In this document: piece after piece, positions 32,365-41,345 of the stretch
How positions within the stretch are numbered: the stretch's first letter is position 1
Layout: every line of letters starts with the position of its first letter
Assembly (NCBI GenBank): GCA_021325555.1
Contig: JAJPGY010000003.1
Coordinates: forward strand, 45,992-109,991
Reading direction: 5' to 3'
Length of the DNA: 64,000 nucleotides
Source of the DNA: Pseudomonadota bacterium
Lineage (GTDB): Bacteria; Cyanobacteriota; Vampirovibrionia; Obscuribacterales; Obscuribacteraceae
The notes under the pieces: generated by a model
The model's input: the letters and a program-made list of their open reading frames with translations, nothing else
What the model was told of the DNA's origin: nothing
Databases searched by the model: none
Translations under genes and position numbers: made by a program

Positions 32365-35300
32365 CTACAACCAGTGCGAGCTGCTGCGGCAGCGCCGGGC
32401 CGCCTCCTGGTCGCCGCAGGCGTCGTACATCTCCGCAGCCGCCGCCCACTGCCCGCCGGACTCGAAGCACTGTCCGGCCTTCTGCCATTGCTTGAGCTGC
32501 TTGAAACAGCGCCCGGCCTCGCCTGGCTGCCCGTCAAGCAGGTACTGCTCGGCGGCCAGGGCCAGTTTGCGATCGCGCTCGAAGCAGGCGGCCGCCGCCC
32601 CAAACCTGGCAGCCTGCCGGTAGCGTTGCCCGGCCAGCATGAAGTGGCCGAGCGCCTCGTAGACGGCAGCGGCCAGATCAGGGCGTTCGATGCTCTCCGC
32701 CCACACGGCCAGGTCCAGGCGCAGGTCGCCATGTTTGCCGGCGGCAAGCGGATCGCCTTCGGGCACCGAGCGCGCCAGCTCGAGGGCGGCGCCGGCCTGG
32801 TTTTCCAGCAGGCAGAGGCGAGCGGCCTCCATCTTCCTGCCCAGCCTGGCCAGCACGGGGGCAGCGGCGGCGGCGCTGCCCGCCTTCAGGTAGCAATCGG
32901 CCGCCTGCTGAAGCTGCCCACCTTTCTCCAGGCAGTAGCCGGCCTCCGTGAGCGCCCCGGCCTTCAGGTACCAGTCGCAGGCAGCCGGCAGGTCGCCGAG
33001 GCGCTCCAGGCAGCGCCCGAGCCGGTAAGGGTCGCCGAGCTCCAGAAGCAGCGGCAGGGCGCCCGTCCAGTCCCCGGCGCACTCCAGGCACTCGGCCGCC
33101 TTGCCGCGCTGGCCGAGCCCCCGGTAAATTTGGGCGGCCTTCGACCAGCACCTCATCCGCTCGTAAGCGGCAGCCGCCTGCGCCGGATCGCCGGCCAGCT
33201 CCGCGCAGCGGGCCGTCTCCTTCAGGCGCCCCGATCTGGCGTAGAGCTTAAGCGCCCTGTCGAAGACGGCCGCCGCCTCATAACACTCGGCCGCCTCGCC
33301 CCACCGGTTCAGCGACTCGAGCAGCCTGGCCGCCGGCAGGTGCTGGCCGGCGGCTTGATAGCAGCGGGCCGCGTCCAGCTTGTCCTTGAGCTTGAGGTAC
33401 ATCTCGGCTGCCTCCACAAAACGCTCGCCCCGCCGGTAGAGCTCGGCCGCCTTCTGCCACTGTCCCTTCAATTTATAGAAGCCGGCCGCCTCCTGCCAGT
33501 CGCCGGCCTTCTCGAAGCAGGCTGCCGCCTGCGCGCCGTCCCCGGCGCAAGCGTAGCTCCTGGCCGCGGCCAGCCACTGGCCGGCGGTGGCGAAGAGCCC
33601 GGCCGCCCTCAGGTTTTCGCCGGCCAGGGCGAAGCAGCGGGCGGCCGGCTCCAGGTGCTGCCCTTCCTCCCACAAGCGGGCCGCCTCTGCGAAGCGGCCC
33701 AGCTGCTCCAGGCAGAAAGCCACCTCCTCGGGCTGATTGGCCAGCCTCAGATAGTGAGCGCCCTGCTCGTACTGCCCGAGCGTCTTGTAAGCCTGCCCGA
33801 GGCTCTTCCAGTCCCGGCACTTCCTCCACAGGCGCAGCGCCTGCTCCTTGAGGGCCTCGCGGGTGGCCGCCTCCAGGTCCGAGCCCTTGGTGTCCTGCGA
33901 CTCCCGCCAGGCCTGCTCGGCTTTCTCCCTGGTCAGGAAGATCACGTTGTAGTTGGGGACGTACTTCTCGCACCGCTCGTGGAACTCGGCCAGCGCCTGG
34001 GGCGGATTGTCGCGCCGGAGGTCGACAACCTCGAAGAGCCGGCCGATCCTGGCGCCGAACAGCTTCTCCACCGCGGCCCAGTCCTCGGGCTTCAGGTAGA
34101 CGAGCAGCCCCTTGCGGGCCCGGGTGACGGCCATGTACCACAGATCGAAGAGGCGGGCGACCATGTCCTGCCCGGTGGTCTCATCGATCTGCCCGCACGA
34201 GGAGAAGAGCCGGTAGATGAGGCAATCCTCGAACTCCATGCCCTTGCTCCTGGCAAGCGGCATGAGGAAAAGCCCGTCGTCGACCGGGAGCTGGCGCCTG
34301 ATGTTGCGCAGGTCGTCCTCGTCCTCGAACAGCACCACAAGCGGCGCCGGCAGCGGGTCATCGCCCCGGGAGACGGCCTTCAGGAACTGGACGAACAACC
34401 TTTCACCGCCCACCACCAGGCACGGTTTGGCGCCCGAGAAGCGCGGCGGCGTCCCGAGATCGCCGCTGGCTTCCGGGGCGGTCTGCCGGATGAACTTGCC
34501 GAGGTTGAAGATCTCCAGGGTGTTGCGAAAGTTGTTGTGGAGCTGAACCTTGACCAGGGACCGGGGCCGGTGCATCTTCTTCAGCACGTCCTCGACGTAC
34601 GATTCGGCCTCCTGCCAGCGGAATCCGGAGCGGCTGATGTTCTGGTTGCGATCGCCGGACAGGAAAGGGAAGCTCAGGCGATCCTTGTTCAGCCGGCACT
34701 TGTTCTCCCAGAAAAGAAGGATCGACTTCCACTCCAGCTCCGTGAAGTCCTGGATCTCGTCGATGACGATCCAGGTCGCCCGCTTCTCGCCGGAGAGGAT
34801 GGCGCTGTCCTTCATGTTGTGATAGCAGTAGCGGATCAGGTCCGCCTCGTCGCGCTCGCCTGCGCGGGACAGCCTTCCCTGATAGAGATCGAAGATCTCC
34901 ATGATCTCCTCGAGATTCTTTGGGCTTGTCCCGTAGCCCTTGAAGATTCGCCGGTAATCATCCGCCGACTCGGGAAAGCGGTCGCTGCCGGGCACGAGGC
35001 GCCCCTTCAAGATGGAATAGATGTAGCTGTACGTGTCCTCGGCCTTGACCGAGCGTGACCAGCGCGACTTCGATTGAATGATCTCCTCCAGGTACTTGAG
35101 GCTCGTCTGCCTGCCCACCCACCTCCACTTAACCGTCCCGCTGGCATTTCGCCTGAGATACTCGCGGCAGAACTCCAGGTAGGAAAAGACCCGCAGACCG
35201 CCTGCTTCCGGGGCCTCGTCCTGGGTCTGCCCCACCAGGTTCACCTTGTAGCAGCGGCAGACGCAGGCCAGCTCGTCCTGATAGGTAAAGAAAAAGATGT

Positions 35301-35952
35301 CGTCGTCGGGATTGGCCTCGTAGAGGTTGAGCGCGTGAAAAAGGGCCAGCGTCGTCTTGCCGGTGCCGGCCGAGCCCCGCACCACGAAAGCCTTGTCGCT
35401 TCTGGCAATAAGCTTCTCCTGTTCCTCGGTAAGACGCAGATAGCGGTCGATGTTGCGCTCGAAGGAGGAGAAGCGGGCCGGCTCGGACAGAACGTAATGC
35501 GGGACCTCGAAGAGCACGAGCCCGTCCGCCAGCTCCTCGCTGTCCACCTCAGCGGTCTCGGATTCCAGCTCAGCCAGCGGCCTGGCGCCGGCCCCCCAGG
35601 CATCGACGCTCTCCACACTGGCCGCCCCGTCGACGAACTGGGCCGGGATGACCATGCGATCGACACGGTCGTAAGCGTCGTCGTGGTGATCCGCATCCCA
35701 GATCACCAGCGAGCGTCCCCCGGCGCGCGAGAACATGGAGAAGATCACGCGAATCTCCACATTCAACCGGGCGGAGTAGACCTTTCCCCGGCGTGTGTGC
35801 AGCTTCTCCACGCGCAGCCCCTTGAGGTCGAACCTGCCCGAGCGCAGCTTGTCGACGAGCTCCCAGAACTTCCTGGCATATACCGGCTCGAGCACGGAGT
35901 TGAGCGCGACCCGCACCCTCGGCGCCATATAAACGGTGTCGAAACGAACCAT
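32365..35952 (-). CDS. RelE-like / UvrD-like helicase / TPR-like repeat fusion
   Basis: 1195 residues from ATG 35952. Residues 1-105 resemble the RelE/ParE toxin fold (KLHTRRGKVYSARLNVEIRV, IWDADHHDDAYDRV). The helicase part has Walker A GSAGTGKTT (193-201), Walker B VIDEIQD (396-402), motif III GDRNQN, an Asn-Phe-Arg motif IV (HNNFRNTLEI) and motif VI AVTRARKG (608-615). From about 690 to the end the protein is built of repeated helix pairs of about 20-33 residues with A-A-x-x-[FYL]-x-x-x-G-x-W-x-x-A-A patterns, like TPRs. Superfamily I helicases joined to repeats of this kind are known, also in eukaryotic TRANK1-like proteins. No other defence or toxin gene is adjacent. A -10-like TAGAAT ends 7 bases before the ATG. 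Confidence 0.85.
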   Translation of the reverse strand: MVRFDTVYMAPRVRVALNSVLEPVYARKFWELVDKLRSGRFDLKGLRVEKLHTRRGKVYSARLNVEIRVIFSMFSRAGGRSLVIWDADHHDDAYDRVDRMVIPAQFVDGAASVESVDAWGAGARPLAELESETAEVDSEELADGLVLFEVPHYVLSEPARFSSFERNIDRYLRLTEEQEKLIARSDKAFVVRGSAGTGKTTLALFHALNLYEANPDDDIFFFTYQDELACVCRCYKVNLVGQTQDEAPEAGGLRVFSYLEFCREYLRRNASGTVKWRWVGRQTSLKYLEEIIQSKSRWSRSVKAEDTYSYIYSILKGRLVPGSDRFPESADDYRRIFKGYGTSPKNLEEIMEIFDLYQGRLSRAGERDEADLIRYCYHNMKDSAILSGEKRATWIVIDEIQDFTELEWKSILLFWENKCRLNKDRLSFPFLSGDRNQNISRSGFRWQEAESYVEDVLKKMHRPRSLVKVQLHNNFRNTLEIFNLGKFIRQTAPEASGDLGTPPRFSGAKPCLVVGGERLFVQFLKAVSRGDDPLPAPLVVLFEDEDDLRNIRRQLPVDDGLFLMPLARSKGMEFEDCLIYRLFSSCGQIDETTGQDMVARLFDLWYMAVTRARKGLLVYLKPEDWAAVEKLFGARIGRLFEVVDLRRDNPPQALAEFHERCEKYVPNYNVIFLTREKAEQAWRESQDTKGSDLEAATREALKEQALRLWRKCRDWKSLGQAYKTLGQYEQGAHYLRLANQPEEVAFCLEQLGRFAEAARLWEEGQHLEPAARCFALAGENLRAAGLFATAGQWLAAARSYACAGDGAQAAACFEKAGDWQEAAGFYKLKGQWQKAAELYRRGERFVEAAEMYLKLKDKLDAARCYQAAGQHLPAARLLESLNRWGEAAECYEAAAVFDRALKLYARSGRLKETARCAELAGDPAQAAAAYERMRCWSKAAQIYRGLGQRGKAAECLECAGDWTGALPLLLELGDPYRLGRCLERLGDLPAACDWYLKAGALTEAGYCLEKGGQLQQAADCYLKAGSAAAAAPVLARLGRKMEAARLCLLENQAGAALELARSVPEGDPLAAGKHGDLRLDLAVWAESIERPDLAAAVYEALGHFMLAGQRYRQAARFGAAAACFERDRKLALAAEQYLLDGQPGEAGRCFKQLKQWQKAGQCFESGGQWAAAAEMYDACGDQEAARRCRSSSHWL

Positions 35953-35959
35953 AAAGATG

Positions 35960-35965
35960 ATTCTA
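35960..35965 (-). promoter_or_regulatory. -10 element TAGAAT close to start codon
   Basis: TAGAAT on the minus strand ends 7 bases before ATG 35952, with no ribosome binding site between; a leaderless transcript is possible. A TTGACA lies only 10 bases further upstream, too near to be its -35. Confidence 0.35.
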
Positions 35966-36057
35966 TTCCATAACTTGTCAAGCGTTTTGGCCGCCGGCAA
36001 ACCGTGAATATACCTGAGGTGCGGTCTGTCCCTGCGCCAACAAAAGGAGTACCGCCG

Positions 36058-37137
36058 ATGAGATCAGGCATGGAGACGCTGCTGGCTTTCGCCCTCGCCG
36101 CGCAGACGGCATGTTTCGCCTCGCCGGCGCAGACGGCGTGCGGCAGCAGCGGCATCAATCGCAACCTGGACTTTCAACTGCCGGCCGATGGATTCATAAA
36201 AGCGGGGCCCGTCGACCATGTGGCGGTGGCGCCACCACAGACGGTGCCACTTCCCGGTATCGACCCGCCGGCAGCGGCAAGCGCGCCCATCGTCATCGAC
36301 AACGACGAGGCGGGCGGGCCGCAGGTGGAAGAGACGGTGCGCTGGCAGGATATCCCGGATGCCGAGGGCAAAACGCACATCACCGCCGGCGCCCGCTTTC
36401 CGGTCGCCGTCCTGACCGGGCTGTCGAGCAAGACCGCCCGCCCGGGCGACCCCGTGCAGGCGCGCCTGAAGGTGGATCTCAAAATCGGCGGCAAGCTGAT
36501 CGCGCCGCGGGGCTCGCTGGTCGCCGGCCACGTCACCAGGGCGGAGCGGGCCCGGGCGATCCTGCGCTCCGAGCTTTCACCCAGGCGCTGGATGCGGGCC
36601 AGCGGCGCCCTCGGGGTGCAGTTCGACGAGATCGTCACCGACGGCGGCGAGCACATACCGCTTCTGGCCAGGCCGGCGCGCCAGGCGCGCATAGTCAAGA
36701 ACAAGGCGGAAGGGCGGGTGCTGGGCGTAAACGACCGGGGCGAGGTGGCCCCGCCGCTTTCCACCCAGCTCAAGGCCCAGGCTCTGCACCTGGCGATTCG
36801 CGGCGCGGCTTCAGCCGGCGGCGTCTTCAGCTTCGGCATCGTGCCGGTGGCCTACGGGGCCCTGGGGGCCATCAACCCCTCCTTCGCCTACCTGCACCCG
36901 GTGGGCAAAAATGTCCCCCATCGCCGGCTCAAGGGGTTCGCCATCGGCCTGGTCAGCGGCCTGCCGGGCGGCTTCCTGATCGTGGATTCGGTGCTGCACG
37001 GGCAGGAGGCGGTGGTGAAGCCCGGCGACGAGTTCCTGGCCGAGTTCCAGCAGGACTTCACCGGCGAGCCCGGCACCGCCGCCGAGCTCATCCCGGGCGC
37101 CAGCCGGAAGGTCCACGGCGAGATCATAAGCCGCTAG
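36058..37137 (+). CDS. secreted protein with TrbI/VirB10-like core, paralog of 1700-2683
   Basis: 359 residues from ATG 36058, with AAAGGAG 8 bases upstream; a GTG at 36004 is in frame but has no such site. A signal peptide is followed by a Cys-containing linker (QTACGSSG). The core runs ARFPVAVLTGLSSKTARPGD, KIGGKLIAPRGSLVAGHVTR, FDEIVTDGGEHIPLLARP and ends VVKPGDEFLAEFQQDF, matching the other copy in order. Here the Gly-rich hydrophobic stretch (about 235-320) is longer. It is divergent from the large helicase gene by 105 bases. Function unknown, probably periplasmic. Confidence 0.72.
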   Translation: MRSGMETLLAFALAAQTACFASPAQTACGSSGINRNLDFQLPADGFIKAGPVDHVAVAPPQTVPLPGIDPPAAASAPIVIDNDEAGGPQVEETVRWQDIPDAEGKTHITAGARFPVAVLTGLSSKTARPGDPVQARLKVDLKIGGKLIAPRGSLVAGHVTRAERARAILRSELSPRRWMRASGALGVQFDEIVTDGGEHIPLLARPARQARIVKNKAEGRVLGVNDRGEVAPPLSTQLKAQALHLAIRGAASAGGVFSFGIVPVAYGALGAINPSFAYLHPVGKNVPHRRLKGFAIGLVSGLPGGFLIVDSVLHGQEAVVKPGDEFLAEFQQDFTGEPGTAAELIPGASRKVHGEIISR

Positions 37138-37237
37138 CCTGGTCATCCGCGCCGGGCGCTTCGAGCGGGGGCGCTTGGACGCGGGTAATTAAAATGTAGC
37201 GGCGGCGGGCAGAACAGGCAGCGGCGGCAACCTGGCC

Positions 37238-38620
37238 TCAGATGCGGGCGCCCAGCAATTCCATTACATAACTGGGATCGCCGGCTTTCTCCGTCAGCCT
37301 GCCGTCGCGCATGAGCTGGCGGTCGGTCAGCCAGCGCTCGAACTCGGGGGCCGGCCGGCATCCCATCAGCTCGCGCAGGCTGGCCACGTCGTGGTAGCTC
37401 GTCGACTGATAGGACAGCATGACGTCGTCGCCCATCGGCACGCCCATGAAGTAGTTGACGCCGGCGACCACCAGGAGCACGGCCAGATTCTCCAGGTCGT
37501 TCTGATCGGCTTCCATGTGGTTGGTGTAGCAGGCGTCCGCCCCCATCGGCAGACCGAGGAGCTTGCCCATGAAGTGGTCCTCGAGCCCGGCCCTTATCAT
37601 CTGCCGCCCGTCGGCGAGATATTCCGGACCGATAAAGCCGACCACATCGTTGACCAGGAACGGGTTGAAGTGGCGGGCCAGCGCGTAGCAGCGCGCCTCC
37701 ATGGTCAGCTGGTCGGCACCGTGATGCGAGCCGGAGGAAAGCTCCGAGCCCTGGCCGGTCTCGAAATACATGACCTGACCGCCGGCGTTGATGCAGCTCC
37801 GGCGGCCAAGCTCATGAGCCTTGTCGAGGGTTTCGATCGTGATACCAAATGCGGTATTACCCTTCTCGGAGCCGGCGATGCTCTGAAAGATGAGCCCGGC
37901 CGGGGCGCCGCCTTCGATCGCCTTCATCTGCGTGGTCACGTGACTGAGCACGCAGTTCTGCGTCGGCAGGTCCAGCGCCTCGATCACCCGCTGGGTGGCC
38001 TCCAGCAGGCGGGCCACCGTCTCCGGCGTATCACAGGCAGGGTTGACACCGATCACGGCGTCGCCCGCGCCGTAGGAGAGCCCCTCGTAAATGGAGGCCA
38101 GCACGCCCTCGACCGCATCCGCCGGGTGGTTCGGTTGCAGGCGCGCGGCCAGCACGCCCTCGCCGCCCAGGGTCGTGTTGGCCCGCGATCCCACCTTCAA
38201 CTTTCTGGCCGCCCGCACCAGGTCCAGATTGGACATGACCTTGGCGGCAGCCGCGGCCATCTCCCCGGTAAGACCATGGCGTATCGCCTCGACGGCGGCC
38301 CCGTCGGTGGCCGAGGAAAGGAGGAACTCCCTGAGCTCGGCCACGGTCCAGCCGGCGATGCGGGCGAAAGCCTCGCGATCCAGGCGGTCGTCGACGAAGC
38401 GGGTGACCTCGTCGGCATCGTAGTCGGCGACCGGGCTTTCCCGCAGCCGGGCCAGGGTAAGCTCGCTCAAGACCTGCTTGGCGGCCACGCGCTCGAGCTC
38501 CGAGCGGGCAGCGATGCCGGCCAGCCTGTCGCCGGACTTCTCCTCGTTGGCCCTGGCCAGGACGTCCCTCACCGACGCGAAGACGAACCTCTCCCCGCCG
38601 CAGGTGCACGAAAGCGTCAT
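37238..38620 (-). CDS. eutB: ethanolamine ammonia-lyase large subunit EutB
   Basis: 460 residues from ATG 38620, with AGAGG upstream. The sequence tracks the family throughout: ANEEKSGDRLAGIAA, VAAKQVLSELTLARLR, ANTTLGGEGVLAARLQPNHP, YEGLSYGAGDAVIGVNP, LSHVTTQMKAIEGGAPAGLI, YFETGQGSELSSGSHHGADQ, GFIGPEYL and GDDVMLSYQSTSYHD. With EutC and adenosylcobalamin it splits ethanolamine to acetaldehyde and ammonia. It is unusual that eutB is divergent from eutC; in most genomes they follow each other. No microcompartment genes are in the window. Confidence 0.96.
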   Translation of the reverse strand: MTLSCTCGGERFVFASVRDVLARANEEKSGDRLAGIAARSELERVAAKQVLSELTLARLRESPVADYDADEVTRFVDDRLDREAFARIAGWTVAELREFLLSSATDGAAVEAIRHGLTGEMAAAAAKVMSNLDLVRAARKLKVGSRANTTLGGEGVLAARLQPNHPADAVEGVLASIYEGLSYGAGDAVIGVNPACDTPETVARLLEATQRVIEALDLPTQNCVLSHVTTQMKAIEGGAPAGLIFQSIAGSEKGNTAFGITIETLDKAHELGRRSCINAGGQVMYFETGQGSELSSGSHHGADQLTMEARCYALARHFNPFLVNDVVGFIGPEYLADGRQMIRAGLEDHFMGKLLGLPMGADACYTNHMEADQNDLENLAVLLVVAGVNYFMGVPMGDDVMLSYQSTSYHDVASLRELMGCRPAPEFERWLTDRQLMRDGRLTEKAGDPSYVMELLGARI

Positions 38621-38649
38621 GATCTGCCTCTTTCCACCCTGGTCGAAAG

Positions 38650-38679
38650 CCCGGCCCATAGTGTAACCTATGATCCGGG
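38650..38679. promoter_or_regulatory. inverted repeat between eutB and eutC, possible operator
   Basis: CCCGG and CATAG pair with CTATG and CCGGG around a 6-base centre TGTAAC, with a 2-base mismatch on each side between the two arm blocks. On the minus strand TACACT inside it is a plausible -10 for eutB, so a bound regulator would block it. It is the only clear symmetric site in the 116-base divergent region. Confidence 0.45.
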
Positions 38680-38736
38680 CCGGCGGTCGACCACCAGCGC
38701 CAGGCCAGCGCGGGCTCACCGCGCCGCCTTTATTAG

Positions 38737-39480
38737 ATGAAGCACAACATCCCCTCGCCGAGCAATGCGGAAAACCTGGGCCGGCTCCTGGAGTCCACGC
38801 CGGCCAGGCTGGCCGTCTGGCGGGCGGGCACGCGGCCGTTGACGGCGGTCTGGCTCAAGTTTCGCCAGGATCATGCCGGCGCCCGTGACGCGGTGCACGG
38901 CGAGTTCGGCGCCGAGTTCCTGGAAGCTTTCGCAGCCGGCCGCGGGTTGCCGGTAATTCAAAGCCTGGCGCGGGACAGGCGGGAGTTTGTCCTCTCGCCG
39001 CCCAGCGGCAAACGCGCCGCCCCGGAGGTCGTCGAGTCGCTGGCGCGGCGCTGCCCATCCGGGCTGGATGTGCAGATCGTGATAAGCGACGGGCTGTCGG
39101 CGGCCGCCGTTGAAGCCAACGTGCCTAACCTCCTGCCCATGCTCGAGCACGGCTTCCGGCAGGCCGGCATAAGCTGCGGTTTGCCGGTGGTGGCGCGCCT
39201 GGCCAGGGTGGCGATCGCCGATCAGCTTGCCTTTGCGCTTTCCTGCCGCCTGGCCATCAACCTTATCGGCGAGCGGCCCGGTCTCAGCTCGGCCAGGGCT
39301 CTCAGCGCTTATCTGACCTACAACCCCGGGCCGCACACGATAAGCTCCGATCGCACCGTGGTCTCCAACATCCACGCCGGCGGCACACCGCCGGTCGAGG
39401 CCGGCGCCTACATAGTGCAGCTTGCCAGGCGGATTCTCGAAGCGGGCGCCTCCGGCGTCAGGCTCCAGCAGCTCGGCTGA
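38737..39480 (+). CDS. eutC: ethanolamine ammonia-lyase small subunit EutC
   Basis: 247 residues. Signature segments: TPARLAVWRAGTRPLT (usual ARIGLGRAG region), FRQDHAGARDAVHGEF, DVQIVISDGLSAAAVEANVP (binding of the cobalamin tail), and GERPGLSSARALSAYLTY. It forms the Rossmann-like part of the B12-binding interface. The ATG at 38737 has no ribosome binding site and follows TATTAG directly, so translation may start on a short leader. Only 2 bases separate it from eutA. Confidence 0.95.
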   Translation: MKHNIPSPSNAENLGRLLESTPARLAVWRAGTRPLTAVWLKFRQDHAGARDAVHGEFGAEFLEAFAAGRGLPVIQSLARDRREFVLSPPSGKRAAPEVVESLARRCPSGLDVQIVISDGLSAAAVEANVPNLLPMLEHGFRQAGISCGLPVVARLARVAIADQLAFALSCRLAINLIGERPGLSSARALSAYLTYNPGPHTISSDRTVVSNIHAGGTPPVEAGAYIVQLARRILEAGASGVRLQQLG

Positions 39481-39482
39481 GT

Positions 39483-40934
39483 ATGGTCCGCCAATCCTGC
39501 GATCGCGAGCTCCTCCTGAGCGCCGGCATCGACGTCGGCACCACCACCACCCACCTGACCATAAGCCGGCTGCACCTGGCCAATCGCTCACTGCTGAACC
39601 AGGCGCCGCGGCTGGCCGTAGCGGCCCGGGAGATCGTCTACCGCAGCGCCATCCACTTCACGCCGCTTTCCGCGGACGGCAGGATAGACGCCGAGGCCGT
39701 CCTGCGGATCGTCTCGTCGGAATACCGGCAGGCGGGCATCGACCCCGGTGAGGTCAGCACCGGGGCGGTGATCGTCACCGGCGAGACCGCCCGGCTGCGG
39801 AACGCCCGGGCGGTCGCCGACAGGCTCGCGCAGACGGCCGGGCAGTTCGTCTCGGCCAGCGCCGGTCCCAACCTGGAAGGAATCCTGGCCGGGCGCGGCT
39901 CCGGCGCCGCCGAGGCGTCGGCGGCCGGCGGGCGCACCATATGCAACATCGATGTCGGCGGCGGCACGGCCAATTTCGCCGTTTTTGCCGATGGCCAGCC
40001 GGTGGACGCCGCCGCGCTGTCCGTCGGCGGCCGCTGCCTGCGCCTGGACCGCGACCGCCGACTGGTAGCCGTTACCGGCTCCGGCGAGCTTCTCCTGGAC
40101 GCCCTGGGCAAGGATGTTCCGCTGGGTTTGCCGGTGGACGAGGAGATGCTCGAGCTGATCGGCCATCTTCTGGCCGAGTCGATAATTCAATATCCGCTCG
40201 GGCGGCGGCCGCCGCAGGTCTCCGAGCGCCTGCTCGTAACCGATCCGCTGAAGCGCGTCTGCCGGATAGACGAGTTCTGGTTTTCGGGCGGGGTGGCCGA
40301 GCTCATGCAATCGCCGCCGGCCGATCCGCTTGCCTACGGGGATATCGGTGCCTACCTGGCTTCCGGGCTCATGGCGGCCGTCACCGAGCGCGCTTTGCCC
40401 TTCCGCATACCCGAGCGCCCGATCTGCGCCACCGTGATAGGGGCCGGCACCTTTAGCCTGCAGCTGAGCGGCTCCACGGTCTCGGTGGACAGGAAGCAGT
40501 TGCCGCTCCGCAATCTGCCCATCGTCCGCCCATTTTCAGGAGACATGGCGGGCCGCGACCGGGGGGCCTGGGTCAGCGAGCGCCTGGCGAACTGCCTGCG
40601 GGTCAACGACATCGACTGGTCGTCCCAACCGGTGGCCATCACGCTGGAGACGCTGCCGCCTGCCGATTTCGAGACGCTGGCGGGCTGGGCCGCAGCGCTC
40701 GCCCGGGCGTTCGTTGAGCTCGGTGGCGCACCGCCGCTGGTGCTTGTCGCCGGACAGGACCTGGCCATGGCCCTCGGTCAGCTGATCCGGCAGCACCTGC
40801 GCGATATGCCGCTGGTAATCCTGGACGGAATCAGGTCGACCGACGGCGATCTGATCGACATCGGGCTGCCGCTGGCCGGCAATCAGGCGATCCCGGTCGT
40901 CGTCAAATGCCTGCTTTTTCAGGAGGGATCCTGA
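39483..40934 (+). CDS. eutA: ethanolamine ammonia-lyase reactivating factor EutA
   Basis: 483 residues of the Hsp70/actin-like ATPase fold: AGIDVGTTTTHLTISR (phosphate 1), NIDVGGGTANFAVFADG (phosphate 2) and an adenosine-type segment FSGGVAELM. EutA removes damaged cobalamin from the lyase in an ATP-dependent way. The order eutC-eutA here is not the enteric one (eutA-eutB-eutC), but all three proteins are present in 3.7 kb. The last codons end at 40934. Confidence 0.93.
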   Translation: MVRQSCDRELLLSAGIDVGTTTTHLTISRLHLANRSLLNQAPRLAVAAREIVYRSAIHFTPLSADGRIDAEAVLRIVSSEYRQAGIDPGEVSTGAVIVTGETARLRNARAVADRLAQTAGQFVSASAGPNLEGILAGRGSGAAEASAAGGRTICNIDVGGGTANFAVFADGQPVDAAALSVGGRCLRLDRDRRLVAVTGSGELLLDALGKDVPLGLPVDEEMLELIGHLLAESIIQYPLGRRPPQVSERLLVTDPLKRVCRIDEFWFSGGVAELMQSPPADPLAYGDIGAYLASGLMAAVTERALPFRIPERPICATVIGAGTFSLQLSGSTVSVDRKQLPLRNLPIVRPFSGDMAGRDRGAWVSERLANCLRVNDIDWSSQPVAITLETLPPADFETLAGWAAALARAFVELGGAPPLVLVAGQDLAMALGQLIRQHLRDMPLVILDGIRSTDGDLIDIGLPLAGNQAIPVVVKCLLFQEGS

Positions 40935-41345
40935 AAGCGCAAGATCCGCACCGCAGGCGGTGCCATGCGTTCCTCACCGCGCCGCCCTTGTGCCTGGTGA
41001 CCCGGGTGCCGTCCGGCAACTGGATGATCCGCGCGCCGTCTTTCGTTTGGGTTGCCCCGGTGCCGTCGGCAAGCTGACCGTGCACGAGGCCGCTGCCGGC
41101 GGACAGCCCGCTCCGGCCGGGACTCCGGCAGTGAACCGTGAAGCCTAGAGCCCCCGTCACCTCTCGTTCCACCAACATCCTGCCAGCCGCTTTTTGGAGT
41201 TCCCTGGCCCGTGATCGAGGCTCTCCGGTTCGATCGCCAATGCGGGCCCTCGGCGCCCTGACCGATTTGCTCATCTGCGTTTTGCTGGCCGTCAGCATTC
41301 ACGACAGCGCCGGGCCGGATGCGAGGCGGCGGAGCGTGATTGCGG
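40935..41345 (-). other. gene-poor region with a degraded 'DGT' repeat frame
   Basis: 410 bases without a convincing gene. A minus-strand frame (40903-41298) translates in its middle to GQLADGTGATQTKDGARII then QLPDGTRVTRHKGG, like T-complex/TCP10-type DGT repeats common in secreted proteins of these bacteria, but the N-terminal third is Arg-rich noise, and I find no start signal. It may be a decayed gene remnant. Confidence 0.35.

Noticed and set aside
32362..35058. Very long open frame (about 898 codons) on the plus strand
   Set aside because: It lies opposite the helicase/TPR gene. Its translation is Leu/Pro/Gln/Arg-rich with no motifs, while the minus strand shows complete helicase motifs. 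Long antisense frames are expected in GC-rich coding DNA.
38621..38736. Cobalamin riboswitch before the eut genes
   Set aside because: The divergent gap is only 116 bases, too short for the element, and lacks its conserved B12 box.
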